Positions 44,807 to 55,050 of a DNA stretch of 64,000 bases are shown here, piece by piece; position 1 is the first letter of the stretch; every line of letters starts with the position of its first letter. A program made the position numbers and the translations under genes. The stretch spans positions 1 through 64,000 of the forward strand of contig JAHZAY010000013.1 in assembly GCA_019423685.1 (NCBI GenBank). Direction: 5' to 3'. This DNA comes from Clostridiales bacterium (GTDB taxonomy: Bacteria; Bacillota; Clostridia; Oscillospirales; Ruminococcaceae). The notes beneath the pieces were generated by a model. The model saw nothing but the letters and a program-made list of their open reading frames with translations, did no database searches and had not been told where the DNA came from.

Positions 44807-44835
44807 CTATTATCGTCCATTTGTCTATTGATATG

Positions 44836-44879
44836 AAAAAGTCCCGAAAGCTCTGTTTAGCGCTTTTGGGACTTTTTTC
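44836..44879 (+). terminator. Terminator of the NCS2 gene
   Basis: AGTCCCGAAAGC pairs with GCTTTTGGGACT (one G-T wobble), followed by T6. Confidence 0.85.
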
Positions 44880-44927
44880 TTGTTATCTATTTTTCTTCTC
44901 CATTAGAGTGCACTTTTCCCTATCATC

Positions 44928-44956
44928 TTGCAAAAGTATTCATTTTCCAGTATAAT
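44928..44956 (+). promoter_or_regulatory. Promoter of the MATE gene
   Basis: TTGCAA, 17 nt, TATAAT. Confidence 0.75.
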
Positions 44957-44992
44957 GAAAGTATATTATTTTACTTAAAGGAGGAGACCTCA

Positions 44993-46384
44993 TTGGGAGC
45001 AGAAGAACAACGAGAACAAAAATTCGTACGGATGACGCAGACCAAGATCCCTCGCCTAATCTGCGAATTGGCCGTACCGACGATTATCAGCATGCTGGTA
45101 ACGTCCTTCTACAACATGGCCGACACCTTCTTTGTCGGCAAAATCAACACCAGTGCAACCGCCGCAGTCGGCATCGTCTTTCCGCTGATGGCCATCATTC
45201 AGGCCTTCGGCTTTTTCTGCGGCCACGGTTCAGGCAACTACATCTCCCGCCAACTGGGCGCACACAACTTTGAGGATGCGTCCAAAATGTCCGCTACCGG
45301 CTTTGTCACCGCCTTCATCCTGGGCTGCTGTATCCTCGCCATCGGTTTTGCCTTCACCGATCCGCTGCTCTACCTGATGGGCTCCACCGAGACCATCCTC
45401 CCCTATGCCCGCTCGTATATGCGCATCATCCTCATCGGCGCACCATATATGACCGCATCGCTGGTACTGAACAACCAGCTTCGCTTCCAGGGCAGCGCAT
45501 TCTACTCGATGATCGGCATCACTGCCGGAGCGGTAATCAATGTTGGTCTGGACCCACTGTTCATTTTCGTCTTTGATCTGGGCGTTTCCGGCGCCGCTTT
45601 GGCCACCATCATCAGCCAGTTCATCAGCTTCTGCCTGCTCATTGCCGGCACCTTCCGCGGCGGCAACCTCAAGCTGAATCTGCGCAACTTTTCTCCTTCG
45701 CTCAAATATTACAAAAACATCGTCAAGGGCGGCACCCCGTCTCTCTGCCGACAGGGATTGGGCAGCTTTGCCACCGTGTGTCTGAACCTGATGGCCGGTC
45801 CTTACGGCGACGCTGCCATCGCCGCTATGTCCATTGTAACCCGCATCTCCCAGTTCGCCACTTCGGTCGTTACCGGTTTTGGACAAGGCTTCCAGCCGGT
45901 GTGCGGCTTTAACTACGGTGCCAAGCTCTTTGCCCGTGTGCGCGAGGGCTTCTGGTTCTGTGTCAAGCTTGCCACCTGCATCCTGCTTGCCGCCTCAATC
46001 GCCGGTTGGTTCCTCTCGGAAAATCTCATCGAGATCTTTCTGAAAAATGACCCCCTGGTTATCGAATATGGCTCCCAGGCCCTGCGGCTGCAATGCCTGA
46101 GCTTCACCCTCACCGGTTGGATCATCATCTCCAACATGATGCTGCAAACCATCGGCCGCACGGTAAAAGCTTCTTTGCTGGCAATGTCCAGACAGTTTTT
46201 GTTCTTTGTTCCGGCCATCCTCACCCTCCCGCACATGTTCGATATGTTGGGTGTTCAGATGAGCCAGCCAATTGCCGATGTGTGCAGCTTCATCGTCGCT
46301 GTTCCCCTCGCGCTCAGCGAGCTCAGGGATATGAAGCGCTTGGAAGCACAATATCAACTTGCCCCGAACGCCGACGAACTGTAA
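44993..46384 (+). CDS. MATE-family efflux transporter
   Basis: A 463-residue membrane antiporter with 12 predicted helices in two halves. PRLICELAVPTIISMLVTSFYNMADTFFVG (early) is the MATE signature, and the second half begins with KYYKNIVKGGTPSLCRQGLGS. It exports cationic drugs or metabolites using sodium or protons. The start is taken as TTG at 44993 (after AAAGGAGGAGACCTCA); the ATG at 45032 is an alternative that would shorten it by 13 residues. Single gene with its own promoter and terminator. Confidence 0.93.
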   Translation: MGAEEQREQKFVRMTQTKIPRLICELAVPTIISMLVTSFYNMADTFFVGKINTSATAAVGIVFPLMAIIQAFGFFCGHGSGNYISRQLGAHNFEDASKMSATGFVTAFILGCCILAIGFAFTDPLLYLMGSTETILPYARSYMRIILIGAPYMTASLVLNNQLRFQGSAFYSMIGITAGAVINVGLDPLFIFVFDLGVSGAALATIISQFISFCLLIAGTFRGGNLKLNLRNFSPSLKYYKNIVKGGTPSLCRQGLGSFATVCLNLMAGPYGDAAIAAMSIVTRISQFATSVVTGFGQGFQPVCGFNYGAKLFARVREGFWFCVKLATCILLAASIAGWFLSENLIEIFLKNDPLVIEYGSQALRLQCLSFTLTGWIIISNMMLQTIGRTVKASLLAMSRQFLFFVPAILTLPHMFDMLGVQMSQPIADVCSFIVAVPLALSELRDMKRLEAQYQLAPNADEL

Positions 46385-46396
46385 TTCTCTGCCAAC

Positions 46397-46434
46397 AAAA
46401 AAAGGAACCTCACAAAGAGGTTCCTTTTTTTGTT
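46397..46434. terminator. Bidirectional terminator after MATE
   Basis: A7GGAACCTC pairs with GAGGTTCCT7. Also serves the convergent GGCT-like gene. Confidence 0.9.
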
Positions 46435-46436
46435 CC

Positions 46437-46910
46437 CTATTTTTTGAGTGCCTCATCCAAAAGGGCGAGATCAAATCCGACATCGCGGTATCCTTCGGTG
46501 ATGGCATCCCAGTACTCCTTGGTGGGCGGCAAGCGGCGGTCGTCGTTCATCACATACCAGAATCCTTGCAGCACACCCCGATTGGTCTGGCCGTCGCAAA
46601 TTTCTGTTACAATCGGCTCGATGCGGTATAAGCCGCTGGGCACATCCTCGTACAGATCCAATTCATGGACATCCGATGGCTGTACAGAAAATGCCGCCAC
46701 CGGCACATATGCACCTTTGCAGGGGCGCACCGTCAAATAGGACTTGCCCTCTTCGCGTCCGCGGAACAAAAGCTCATAGTCCCGGATCACTCCAGTACCC
46801 AGAAGCTTTGCTGTTGGACAGCGGACAGCCATCTGCCTGAGATTCAGATTGCTGCCATAGGCATAGTAAATGTCCTGATGAATATGTTCGCATTGATTCT
46901 GCTCGTTCAC
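46437..46910 (-). CDS. Gamma-glutamylcyclotransferase-like (AIG2/GGCT fold) protein
   Basis: 157 residues. YYAYGSNLNLRQM near residues 15-27 is the GGCT-fold substrate loop, and ELDLYEDVPSGLYRIEPI carries the expected catalytic Glu region. Family members cleave gamma-glutamyl peptides to pyroglutamate or have related roles; the substrate is unknown. The start is GTG at 46910, seven nucleotides after GGGAGG; the in-frame ATG at 46925 overlaps that ribosome site. Its stop overlaps the terminator region shared with MATE. Confidence 0.85.
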   Translation of the reverse strand: MNEQNQCEHIHQDIYYAYGSNLNLRQMAVRCPTAKLLGTGVIRDYELLFRGREEGKSYLTVRPCKGAYVPVAAFSVQPSDVHELDLYEDVPSGLYRIEPIVTEICDGQTNRGVLQGFWYVMNDDRRLPPTKEYWDAITEGYRDVGFDLALLDEALKK

Positions 46911-47034
46911 AAGATAACCTCCCAATGTTTTTGAAAATAGTATATCTTAATCATAGCAGAAAATGCGGAAAAAGGTAAGAAACCTGCTGTAAATTTTGCC
47001 GAAAAATGGAAGAATGCAGGTATAAGGCTGCCGC

Positions 47035-48804
47035 TTACAGCAGCTTTTCCAGCTCCGCCAGGGTTTGGTTAAAGTCCTCGATGGTGTCGAGGATGGGTTG
47101 TGGAGAAGCCATGTCTACACCCGCAATCTTGAGCAGTTCGATTGGATGATCACTGCTGCCCGAACGCAGGAACTTTTTGTAGTCCTCGATGGCTGTCGCG
47201 CCCAGCTTGCGGATTCTGTTGGCGATGGCGATTGCCGCCGAGATGCCGGTAGCATACTGATACACATAAAATGCACGGTAAAAGTGCGGGATGCGCGCCC
47301 ACTCATAGGAGATGTACTGGTCTGCACCAAAGTCCGGTCCATAATAGTCGGCGTTGATCTTGCGGTGAATCTCACACAGCACATTCGGCAACAGCGGCTG
47401 GCCCTGTTCAACCAACTTGTGGGTCTGATCCTCAAAGTCGGCAAACATGGTCTGACGGTAGAAGGTGGAGCGGATATCGTCCAAATGTTTGGAAAGCAGC
47501 ACTACCTTCTCCTCTTTGCTCTGCGCATGATCCAGCAGATAGTGATAGAGCAGCATCTCATTGGTGGTGGAGGCTACCTCTGCACAGAACAATGTATAAT
47601 CGGAATAGATATACGGCTGGGAGTGATCGGAATACCAGCTGTGCATCGAATGTCCGGTCTCATGCACCAGTGTAAAGACGTCATCCAGTGTGCCATTAAA
47701 GTTGAGCAGCATAAACGGATGTACATCATAGACGCTGGTAGAGTATGCACCGCTGACCTTGCCCTCTTTCGGATACACGTCGCACCAGCGCTCGGCGTGG
47801 GAACGGCGGACCAATTCGGTGTAGTCCTCACCCAAAATTGCGGTCGCCTTGAGCATCAGATCATAAGCCTCGTCGAAGGTAAACTTGCGGGTGCTGCCCG
47901 GTACGATCGGCACAAACAGGTCGTACATATAGCTCTTTTCCAGCCCCAGTACCCTGTTGCGCAGGGCGATATAGCGCTGGAATGGGGCGGTATTTGCCCG
48001 CACGGTGGCCAGAAGATTGTCATATACCTCCTCTGGGATAAAGTTTTCGGAGAGCGACTGGTTGCGCGCACTCTTATATCCGCGGGTCTTGGCGATGTAG
48101 GCATCGGTTTTGACCAGCGCATAATAGTTAGACGAAATGGTGTTGATGTATCCTCCATAGGTGCCCAACAGCTGCTCAAAGAAGGCTTTGCGGAAGTTGC
48201 GGTCCGGGCTTGCCATGGCAGCTCCATAGGCTGCGTCGTTGACGGTATAGGTGTTGCCCTGATTGTCGGTGAGTTGGCCATATTTGGTGTCGTTGACCAT
48301 CAAGTCGCTGTAAATCTTGTCAAAGGAAGAGTGGATGTCCTCCATCCGCGCCAGCATCTGCTCGCCGCGCTCGTCCAAGATGTGTTCTTTCTGGGTGAGC
48401 AGGTCCTCGATCTGATGGGTATACAGCGCCAGGTCCGCTTCCTCTGCGCACAGCTGGTCAAATCGCTCACGGGTCAACTGCATCAGTTCTGGCATCAAAA
48501 AGGAAGTTCGCTCAGCTGCTGCGCTGTTCTCTCCAAAGATGGTCTCGTACAGCTTTTTGTAGTTGGCATTGCCCATCTCCGCGTCATAGTGGCAGTTGGC
48601 ATAGGTAAAAAGCTTTGCAAAATGCTCGCTGCAACGGGCGTTTAGATCCAGCGACTCCAGCAAAGTGCGGCCGTTCTCGCAGACACGTCCCTGCATGCTG
48701 CACAGCTTGTCCACCAGGCTGCGGGTCTTCTCCAGATCGTCATACCACGCCTGCTCGGTTGGATAGATGTCCTCCAAATTCCATGTAAAGCGGTTCTCTT
48801 GCAT
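47035..48804 (-). CDS. pepF: Oligoendopeptidase F (M3 family)
   Basis: A cytoplasmic zinc peptidase that degrades peptides of roughly 7-17 residues. 589 residues, typical. The zinc site HETGH is at residues 381-385, with the third ligand Glu in a later EVASTTNEML segment. The N-terminal helical domain (LEDIYPTEQAWYDDLEK) is complete. The ATG follows AAAGGAGGAACACAACA. Monocistronic from a strong promoter. Common in peptide-using Firmicutes. Confidence 0.97.
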   Translation of the reverse strand: MQENRFTWNLEDIYPTEQAWYDDLEKTRSLVDKLCSMQGRVCENGRTLLESLDLNARCSEHFAKLFTYANCHYDAEMGNANYKKLYETIFGENSAAAERTSFLMPELMQLTRERFDQLCAEEADLALYTHQIEDLLTQKEHILDERGEQMLARMEDIHSSFDKIYSDLMVNDTKYGQLTDNQGNTYTVNDAAYGAAMASPDRNFRKAFFEQLLGTYGGYINTISSNYYALVKTDAYIAKTRGYKSARNQSLSENFIPEEVYDNLLATVRANTAPFQRYIALRNRVLGLEKSYMYDLFVPIVPGSTRKFTFDEAYDLMLKATAILGEDYTELVRRSHAERWCDVYPKEGKVSGAYSTSVYDVHPFMLLNFNGTLDDVFTLVHETGHSMHSWYSDHSQPYIYSDYTLFCAEVASTTNEMLLYHYLLDHAQSKEEKVVLLSKHLDDIRSTFYRQTMFADFEDQTHKLVEQGQPLLPNVLCEIHRKINADYYGPDFGADQYISYEWARIPHFYRAFYVYQYATGISAAIAIANRIRKLGATAIEDYKKFLRSGSSDHPIELLKIAGVDMASPQPILDTIEDFNQTLAELEKLL

Positions 48805-48842
48805 TGTTGTGTTCCTCCTTTGGTTGTGTTTGCCTTAATCCT

Positions 48843-48871
48843 ATTATAGCCGCGCCATCGGAAAAATACAA
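48843..48871 (-). promoter_or_regulatory. Promoter of pepF
   Basis: On the minus strand: TTGTAT, 17 nt, TATAAT. Confidence 0.75.
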
Positions 48872-48932
48872 CTGTTCTCCTTCTCCCTTCATGTGGAAAA
48901 GCATGTGAGGAAAGGCGTTTAAAAAATAATTA

Positions 48933-48982
48933 CAAAAAAAGAGGGCAGCTTTTCGATACAGGAAATCATCGAAAAACCGCCC
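48933..48982 (-). terminator. Orphan minus-strand terminator-like hairpin
   Basis: TTTTCGAT/ATCGAAAA plus an outer GGGC/GCCC pair are followed on the minus strand by CTCTTTTTTT. No minus-strand gene lies upstream of it, which would fit a small RNA or a barrier to antisense transcription. Confidence 0.4.
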
Positions 48983-49218
48983 ATAAAAGAGTGATTGCTG
49001 TTATTATAGCAGAAATTCAAACAAAAAGCAAGATCTTTTGTCATTTTTTTCCATTTTTTTATTTTTTCTGCTTCCTTTTATCAGGTGGAAAGTTTGAGGA
49101 AAGAGCGGTGAAAAGTTGTGAAAAGATACAGAAAGGGCTATGTTTTTTCTGCAAAAGATGCTATAATAGGGATAAAAGTTTTTTTAGGCGCGCTTTTTTC
49201 GCGCAGATAGGAGAAGCT

Positions 49219-49680
49219 ATGCTACACGCCATCTTTTTAAGCTGGTCGCTTTCCGGACTCGTCAACCTTGCTGTCTACCTGCTCACTGCATTTGCCTTTT
49301 ACCGGCTGGCCAAGCTGCGCTGCGTCAACTATCCATGGCTGGCATTTATCCCCTTTTTCAGCCTCTACATCCAGGGGTATATCGGCGACACACTCAAATA
49401 CAACTGTTCGCCCTTTAACCGCTACCTCTACGACGTGCCGCTGCAATATGTTCTGCCTCTGCTGTCCATCTTTTCCTCGGTGGTCTATGCCATCCCCATG
49501 GTGGGCGGTCTTGTCAGTCTCGTATTGCAGTTAGCCGTCTATCTCGGACAGCTGCTCATCTATCTGTTCATCTTCCAGTATTATGAGCCACAGAAAAAGT
49601 ATCTGTTTACCATCCTGTCCATCATCCCGCTGGTCGGACCGCTGCTGGTGCTCTATTGCACCCGCGGTTACCGGTATTAA
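49219..49680 (+). CDS. Small polytopic membrane protein of unknown function
   Basis: 153 residues with about four hydrophobic helices (roughly 7-29, 38-56, 78-118 as two, and 130-147). Short motifs such as VNYPWLAFIPFFSLYIQG and LSIIPLVGPLLVLYCTRGYRY resemble small DUF-type envelope proteins in Clostridia with repeated proline-containing helices. No catalytic motif is seen. The ATG follows ATAGGAGAAGCT. An extended -10 (TGCTATAAT, 49159-49167) gives a leader of about 45 nt. Monocistronic, with a GC-rich terminator-like hairpin downstream. Confidence 0.75.
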   Translation: MLHAIFLSWSLSGLVNLAVYLLTAFAFYRLAKLRCVNYPWLAFIPFFSLYIQGYIGDTLKYNCSPFNRYLYDVPLQYVLPLLSIFSSVVYAIPMVGGLVSLVLQLAVYLGQLLIYLFIFQYYEPQKKYLFTILSIIPLVGPLLVLYCTRGYRY

Positions 49681-49721
49681 TGCTGCCAACTCAAAATATA
49701 ACACCATATAAAACCCAAAAT

Positions 49722-49756
49722 GACAACGCGCCCCGACAAGATCGGGGCGCGTTGTT
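49722..49756 (+). terminator. Terminator of the small membrane protein gene
   Basis: ACAACGCGCCCCGA pairs with TCGGGGCGCGTTGT; the T-run after it is weak. Confidence 0.65.
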
Positions 49757-49793
49757 GTTCTGTTTGATTGACTCTTTTTTTATGCCAAAATAA

Positions 49794-49822
49794 GGACCCC
49801 ATCCGTTTGGATGGGGCCCTTT
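49794..49822 (-). terminator. Terminator of dnaG-rpoD
   Basis: GGCCCCATCC/GGATGGGGTCC stem on the minus strand with a weak T-rich tail. Confidence 0.65.
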
Positions 49823-49837
49823 CATTTTACATTTAGA

Positions 49838-50929
<1,092 letters not shown>

Positions 50930-50940
50930 GCGAACTCCTC

Positions 50941-52704
50941 CTATTTCCTTTTCTTCTTCTCCATCAGCTGGCGGACATACTCGTTTAAAGTCTGTTCGTC
51001 CATCTGGGCGACTTCCCTTTCTGACTTATCGTTTCTGTGTTCGATAAGCCGGTGAATGTTGTCCTTGAGCGTCTCTTCGTCGCTGCGCTGGACGGGAGCA
51101 TTGGCCAAAATGGCCGAAACCCTGCCCATCAGTTCGGGAGAGAGGGTGGCGGACAGGTCGATCATCTCGACCGGCTGCCCCTGCTCAAGGCGCTGGGTCA
51201 GTGCCTGATATAGTTCCCTATTTTTATCGGTGACAAAATCTCCCGCAGTGATCTGCTGGGAAACCAGGCCATAAAAATCCGGGTTTTTCATCAGGCAATA
51301 TAAAATCCCCTCCTCGGCCATCGCATACCGCAGGTTGGTGCGGCGCTGCAGGTCGTCCTTGGCGGCGGCCATATTGCCGATGTAGAGGTTCATATCTTTT
51401 TTTTGGCGATTCTTTTCCCGCGAGCGGTCCTGTCGGCTCAGATTGTCGATCTGCGCCTTGATGGCCTGCGGGGAGATCTGCAATTCGTTTGCCGTTTGGG
51501 TGACATAGACCTCCCGCTCCACCGGGTTGCGGATGCCCACAAACAGCCGGCAGACTTCCTTTAGAAAGCCCACCTTGCCTTCCGGGGTATTTGTGTCATA
51601 TTTGTCGCGAAGCTTTGCAATTTCAAAGTCGAGCGCTCCCCGGCTGCCGTCGATCAGCATGGCAAATCGCTGTCCACCATACTTTTTGATGTATTCGTCG
51701 GGGTCCTTTGCGCCGGTCATCGAGAGGACACTGACCTTGACGCCCACCTCATCAAAGATGTTGAGCGCACGTTTGGTTGCGGCCTGTCCCGGCCCATCCG
51801 AATCGTAGGACAGCACCACATGATCGGCATATTGGGAGATCAGCCGCGCCTGCTCCTCGGTCAGCGAGGTGCCCAGCGTCGCCACAGCGTTGTCAAAACC
51901 TGCCTGATGCAGGGCAATGACGTCCATATATCCCTCCGCCAAAATCAGGCCCGGACGCTTGGAGGTCTTTGCAAAGTTTAATGCAAACAGGTTTCTGCTC
52001 TTTTTAAAGGCAACGGTATCGCTGGAGTTGAGATACTTTGCACCCCCATCTTCCAGCGCCCTGCCACCAAAAGCGATGACGTTGCCGCGCAGGTCGATGA
52101 TCGGAAACATCACCCGGTTGCGGAAGCGGTCATATACCCCGCCATTTTTTCCCCTCACCGCCACGTTTGCTTCCACCATCTCGCTTTCGCTGAAGCCCTT
52201 GGACTTTAGGTGGTTTACAAGCGACCCCCACTCATTTGGGGAATATCCCAATCCGAAGTGGCGTATCGTCTTGCGGTCCCGCCCACGCCGTATGAGGTAA
52301 TCGTACGCTTGCTTTCCTTGTGCGGACATCAGGCAATCAAAGTAAAAGCGCGCCGTTTCTCGATTGATTTCTAGAACTCGCTTCTTTAGCTGTGCTCGCT
52401 TGTCGACCTCCCCTTCCTCGGGGACAGTCAGTCCACAGCGATCCGCCAGAAATCGCACCGCCTCCATGTACTCCAAATTTTCGATCTGCCGCACAAAGGT
52501 GATGACATCGCCGCCTGCCCCACATCCAAAGCAGTAAAACGACTGCGTCTGCGGATAGACATAAAACGACGGGGTCTTTTCTGAATGGAAGGGGCATAAA
52601 CCGCTGAGATAGCGCCCATGTTTTTTCAGCGGCACATAGCTGGAGACAATCTGCTCGATGTCGCTGTACTGTTTGAGCTGTTGAATAAAAAGATCCGACG
52701 GCAC
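50941..52704 (-). CDS. dnaG: DNA primase
   Basis: Makes RNA primers at the replication fork. About 587 residues. The N-terminal CHC2 zinc finger (CPFHSEKTPSF then FYCFGCGAGGDV, near 38-65), the catalytic core with TOPRIM (ILAEGYMDVIAL near 255 and SYDSDGPGQAA near 305) and a C-terminal DnaB-binding helical domain (about 450-587) are all present. The start is uncertain: GTG at 52704 has AAGG at 8-nt spacing and is preferred to the GTG at 52713, which abuts the ribosome site. First gene of the dnaG-rpoD operon. Confidence 0.95.
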   Translation of the reverse strand: MPSDLFIQQLKQYSDIEQIVSSYVPLKKHGRYLSGLCPFHSEKTPSFYVYPQTQSFYCFGCGAGGDVITFVRQIENLEYMEAVRFLADRCGLTVPEEGEVDKRAQLKKRVLEINRETARFYFDCLMSAQGKQAYDYLIRRGRDRKTIRHFGLGYSPNEWGSLVNHLKSKGFSESEMVEANVAVRGKNGGVYDRFRNRVMFPIIDLRGNVIAFGGRALEDGGAKYLNSSDTVAFKKSRNLFALNFAKTSKRPGLILAEGYMDVIALHQAGFDNAVATLGTSLTEEQARLISQYADHVVLSYDSDGPGQAATKRALNIFDEVGVKVSVLSMTGAKDPDEYIKKYGGQRFAMLIDGSRGALDFEIAKLRDKYDTNTPEGKVGFLKEVCRLFVGIRNPVEREVYVTQTANELQISPQAIKAQIDNLSRQDRSREKNRQKKDMNLYIGNMAAAKDDLQRRTNLRYAMAEEGILYCLMKNPDFYGLVSQQITAGDFVTDKNRELYQALTQRLEQGQPVEMIDLSATLSPELMGRVSAILANAPVQRSDEETLKDNIHRLIEHRNDKSEREVAQMDEQTLNEYVRQLMEKKKRK

Positions 52705-53054
52705 GGTTCCCACCTTCCTTTCCTGTGCTGGGCTGTTGCCGAGTGTTTGCCCTGCTCAATCGACTGTACAAATTCTTTCTGCAAAGAGGCAGCTCGCTCG
52801 ACAAAACCGGCAGGTCAATCGGTCTACAGATACAATCTGCTATATACTATATACCGGAAGAAAGGCGATTTTTCCTACCAAAAAAATAAAAAATTCAAAA
52901 TTTTTTTCTTTCCTCCCCTTTTTGCCAGCAAAAGGAAAAAATGCTCCAGCAGTTGACACTCTGTTCTAAGAAAGATATACTGTAGGTGGGAAAAAATCCC
53001 TCTGCTTTCTAGCTTTTCCCAATATCCCGAACACGTTTAAAGGAGCGCGATATT
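52705..53054. other. Divergent intergenic region, dnaG / galE
   Basis: About 350 bases. It includes a roughly 110-base leader before dnaG, an AT-rich block with TATATAGTATATAGCAG on the minus strand that probably carries the dnaG -10, and the galE promoter. Nothing else is recognised; no RNA gene or frame with a ribosome site. Confidence 0.55.
52953..52981 (+). promoter_or_regulatory. Promoter of galE
   Basis: TTGACA, 17 nt, TATACT. Confidence 0.8.
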
Positions 53055-54065
53055 ATGGCTATTCTTGTCACCGGCGGCACCGGATTCATCGGCAGCCACA
53101 CCGCAGTGGAGCTCATCCAGGCAGGCAAGGAGGTTGTCATCGTCGACAACTTTTCCAATTCCAAACCGGAGGTGCTAAACCGCATCGAGCGGATCACCGG
53201 CACCTGCCCCACCTTCTATGAGGCCGACCTGCTGGATAAACCCGCCATCGACCAGATCTTTGAGGAGCAGCAGATCGACGCCGTCATCCACTTTGCCGGA
53301 TTGAAGGCAGTGGGCGAATCGGTTCACAAACCGCTGGAATACTATCACAACAACCTGACCGGCACCCTGATCCTCTGCCAGAGCATGCGCGAGCACAACT
53401 GTAAGCGGATCGTCTTTTCTTCCTCCGCCACCGTATACGGCATGCACAACCCCGTTCCATTTAAAGAGGGGATGCCCACCTCCGCGACCAATCCTTACGG
53501 CTATACCAAGGTCATGATCGAGCAGATTCTCACCGACCTGTACACCGCCGATCCGGAGTGGAGCGTCGTTTTGCTGCGCTACTTTAACCCCATCGGCGCA
53601 CATGAGAGCGGCCTGATCGGAGAGGACCCCAACGGCATTCCGAACAACCTGTTGCCATACGTCTCGCAGGTGGCAATCGGCAAACTGCCGATGCTCAGCG
53701 TTTACGGCGACGACTACGATACACCGGACGGCACCGGCGTGCGCGACTATATCCATGTGGTAGACCTGGCACTCGGCCACATCAAGGCCATCGACTACAG
53801 CATGTCCCACACCGGAGTCGAGGCGATCAATCTCGGTACCGGCCGCGGCACCAGCGTGCTGGAAATCGTACATGCCTATGAAAAAGCCTGTGGGCACGAA
53901 ATCCCATACAAGATTGTGGGACGGCGCGCCGGGGACATCGCGACCTGCTATGCAGATGCCAGCAAGGCCAAAGAGCTGCTCGGTTGGGAGGCTACCCGCG
54001 ACATCGACCAGATGTGCCTGAGCAGCTGGAACTTTATCCAGAAAAATCCAAACGGTCTGGAATAA
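53055..54065 (+). CDS. galE: UDP-glucose 4-epimerase
   Basis: Interconverts UDP-glucose and UDP-galactose using bound NAD, for the Leloir pathway and surface glycan precursors. 336 residues, full length. The Rossmann motif VTGGTGFIGSHTAVEL (5-20), the catalytic Ser region FSSSATVYG (121-129), the Tyr148-x3-Lys152 pair and VRDYIHVVDLA are typical of short-chain epimerases. The ATG follows AAAGGAGCGCGATATT. Single gene with its own promoter; no other galactose gene lies nearby. Confidence 0.97.
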   Translation: MAILVTGGTGFIGSHTAVELIQAGKEVVIVDNFSNSKPEVLNRIERITGTCPTFYEADLLDKPAIDQIFEEQQIDAVIHFAGLKAVGESVHKPLEYYHNNLTGTLILCQSMREHNCKRIVFSSSATVYGMHNPVPFKEGMPTSATNPYGYTKVMIEQILTDLYTADPEWSVVLLRYFNPIGAHESGLIGEDPNGIPNNLLPYVSQVAIGKLPMLSVYGDDYDTPDGTGVRDYIHVVDLALGHIKAIDYSMSHTGVEAINLGTGRGTSVLEIVHAYEKACGHEIPYKIVGRRAGDIATCYADASKAKELLGWEATRDIDQMCLSSWNFIQKNPNGLE

Positions 54066-54097
54066 CAGCCGCTGCAAATGGAAAAATAAACGCCACA

Positions 54098-54137
54098 AAA
54101 AAACAGACGCCCTCTTTTGGAGTGTCTGTTTCTTTTT
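54098..54137 (+). terminator. Terminator of galE
   Basis: AAACAGAC/GTCTGTTT stem with partly paired inner region and T-rich end; convergent with the YheO/DauR-like gene. Confidence 0.6.
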
Positions 54138-54187
54138 CTCTAAACAGCCGGATTTGCACCAAAGCAGGTGATACAGTGCGACATGCC

Positions 54188-54826
54188 TTACAGCGCTGTA
54201 TTGAGGTAGCGATAAACCGACGGAATCGAAACGTGCAGCTGCTTTGCAATCTCCGCAACTGCCCCGCGAAGCATCATCACACCGCTGTCGTTGAGCTGAT
54301 GTACCACCCGCACCTTCTCCATGCGGCTCATGCGCGAGGGCGCTACCCCGCTCTGTGCAATGACCTCGGCGATGCGGGTGCGCATGATGTCGGTGACCGG
54401 ATTTTCCAATTCCTCGGAGATCTCACTGTTGACTGGGGCAGTCAAGTTAAACTTTTCTAGCAGGGCGCGGATTGCTCCATTGGCCTCGTCCACCAGCGTC
54501 ATGTCCTTGTTGACGCATAGCAGGCCAATCAGCCTCCCCTCATTTTTGATGTAGTAGGTGGAGGACAAAAAGTTTCTGCCCTTGCTGTAGCCGCTGTAGT
54601 TTGCCAGATAGTCCGCCTCGGTATAGGCGCTGTTGTCGGAAATCTCCTTGGCAAGGTCGGTGAGCGGGTTCCCAATCTGACGGCCCGAAATGTTGTTGCC
54701 AATTGCAATCAACGAGTGATCCGGCCGCGAGATGTCGTGAACGACAATCTCGGTGCCCGGGCCACAAACCTCTGATAAAAACGGCACCAGGGATACATAC
54801 ATTTTCAGCACTTCGACATCGGTCAA
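54188..54826 (-). CDS. YheO/DauR-like transcriptional regulator (PAS-like plus HTH)
   Basis: 212 residues. The N-terminal YheO-type PAS-like domain (about 8-115) has VVHDISRPDHSLIAIGNNISGRQ and GRLIGLLCVNKDMT. The C-terminal HTH (about 165-210, with RGAVAEIAKQLHVSIPSVYRYL) is of the DauR type. Such proteins regulate amino-acid and amine catabolism. The start is TTG at 54826 (AAGGAG 8 bases upstream); a GTG at 54835 overlaps that site. Divergent from the MalY-type lyase gene, the likely target. Confidence 0.85.
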   Translation of the reverse strand: MTDVEVLKMYVSLVPFLSEVCGPGTEIVVHDISRPDHSLIAIGNNISGRQIGNPLTDLAKEISDNSAYTEADYLANYSGYSKGRNFLSSTYYIKNEGRLIGLLCVNKDMTLVDEANGAIRALLEKFNLTAPVNSEISEELENPVTDIMRTRIAEVIAQSGVAPSRMSRMEKVRVVHQLNDSGVMMLRGAVAEIAKQLHVSIPSVYRYLNTAL

Positions 54827-54945
54827 GACAATCACTCCTTAAAACATAATTGCCTTCATTATACTACAAAAAATTCGGCGCGTATATTGGAGAAACAATA
54901 CAAATTCACCCACAATATTTCTATGCAAAAAATGAATAGGCAATA

Positions 54946-54974
54946 TTTACAATCCATCATTTGTGCTGTACAAT
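54946..54974 (+). promoter_or_regulatory. Promoter of the MalY-type gene
   Basis: TTTACA, 17 nt, TACAAT. The AT-rich region between it and the regulator (54840-54945) is the probable operator space. Confidence 0.7.
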
Positions 54975-55050
54975 ACATATGTAGATATAAAATTTATCAA
55001 TAAGATAAAAATACTGACGTAACTTCATCTGATTTGTTGGAGGCTTTGGA

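Larger units (their letters stand above)
48805..49218. other. Divergent intergenic region, pepF / small membrane protein
   Basis: About 410 bases, AT-rich. It holds the leftward pepF promoter (48843-48871), an unexplained hairpin with a minus-strand T-run (48933-48982), and the rightward extended -10 promoter (49159-49167). In-frame codons from 48991 upstream of the gene are not supported by a ribosome site. Confidence 0.6.

Noticed and set aside
47065..48645. A 526-codon + strand frame opposite pepF
   Set aside because: Shadow of PepF, which has the HETGH motif and full family length on the minus strand.
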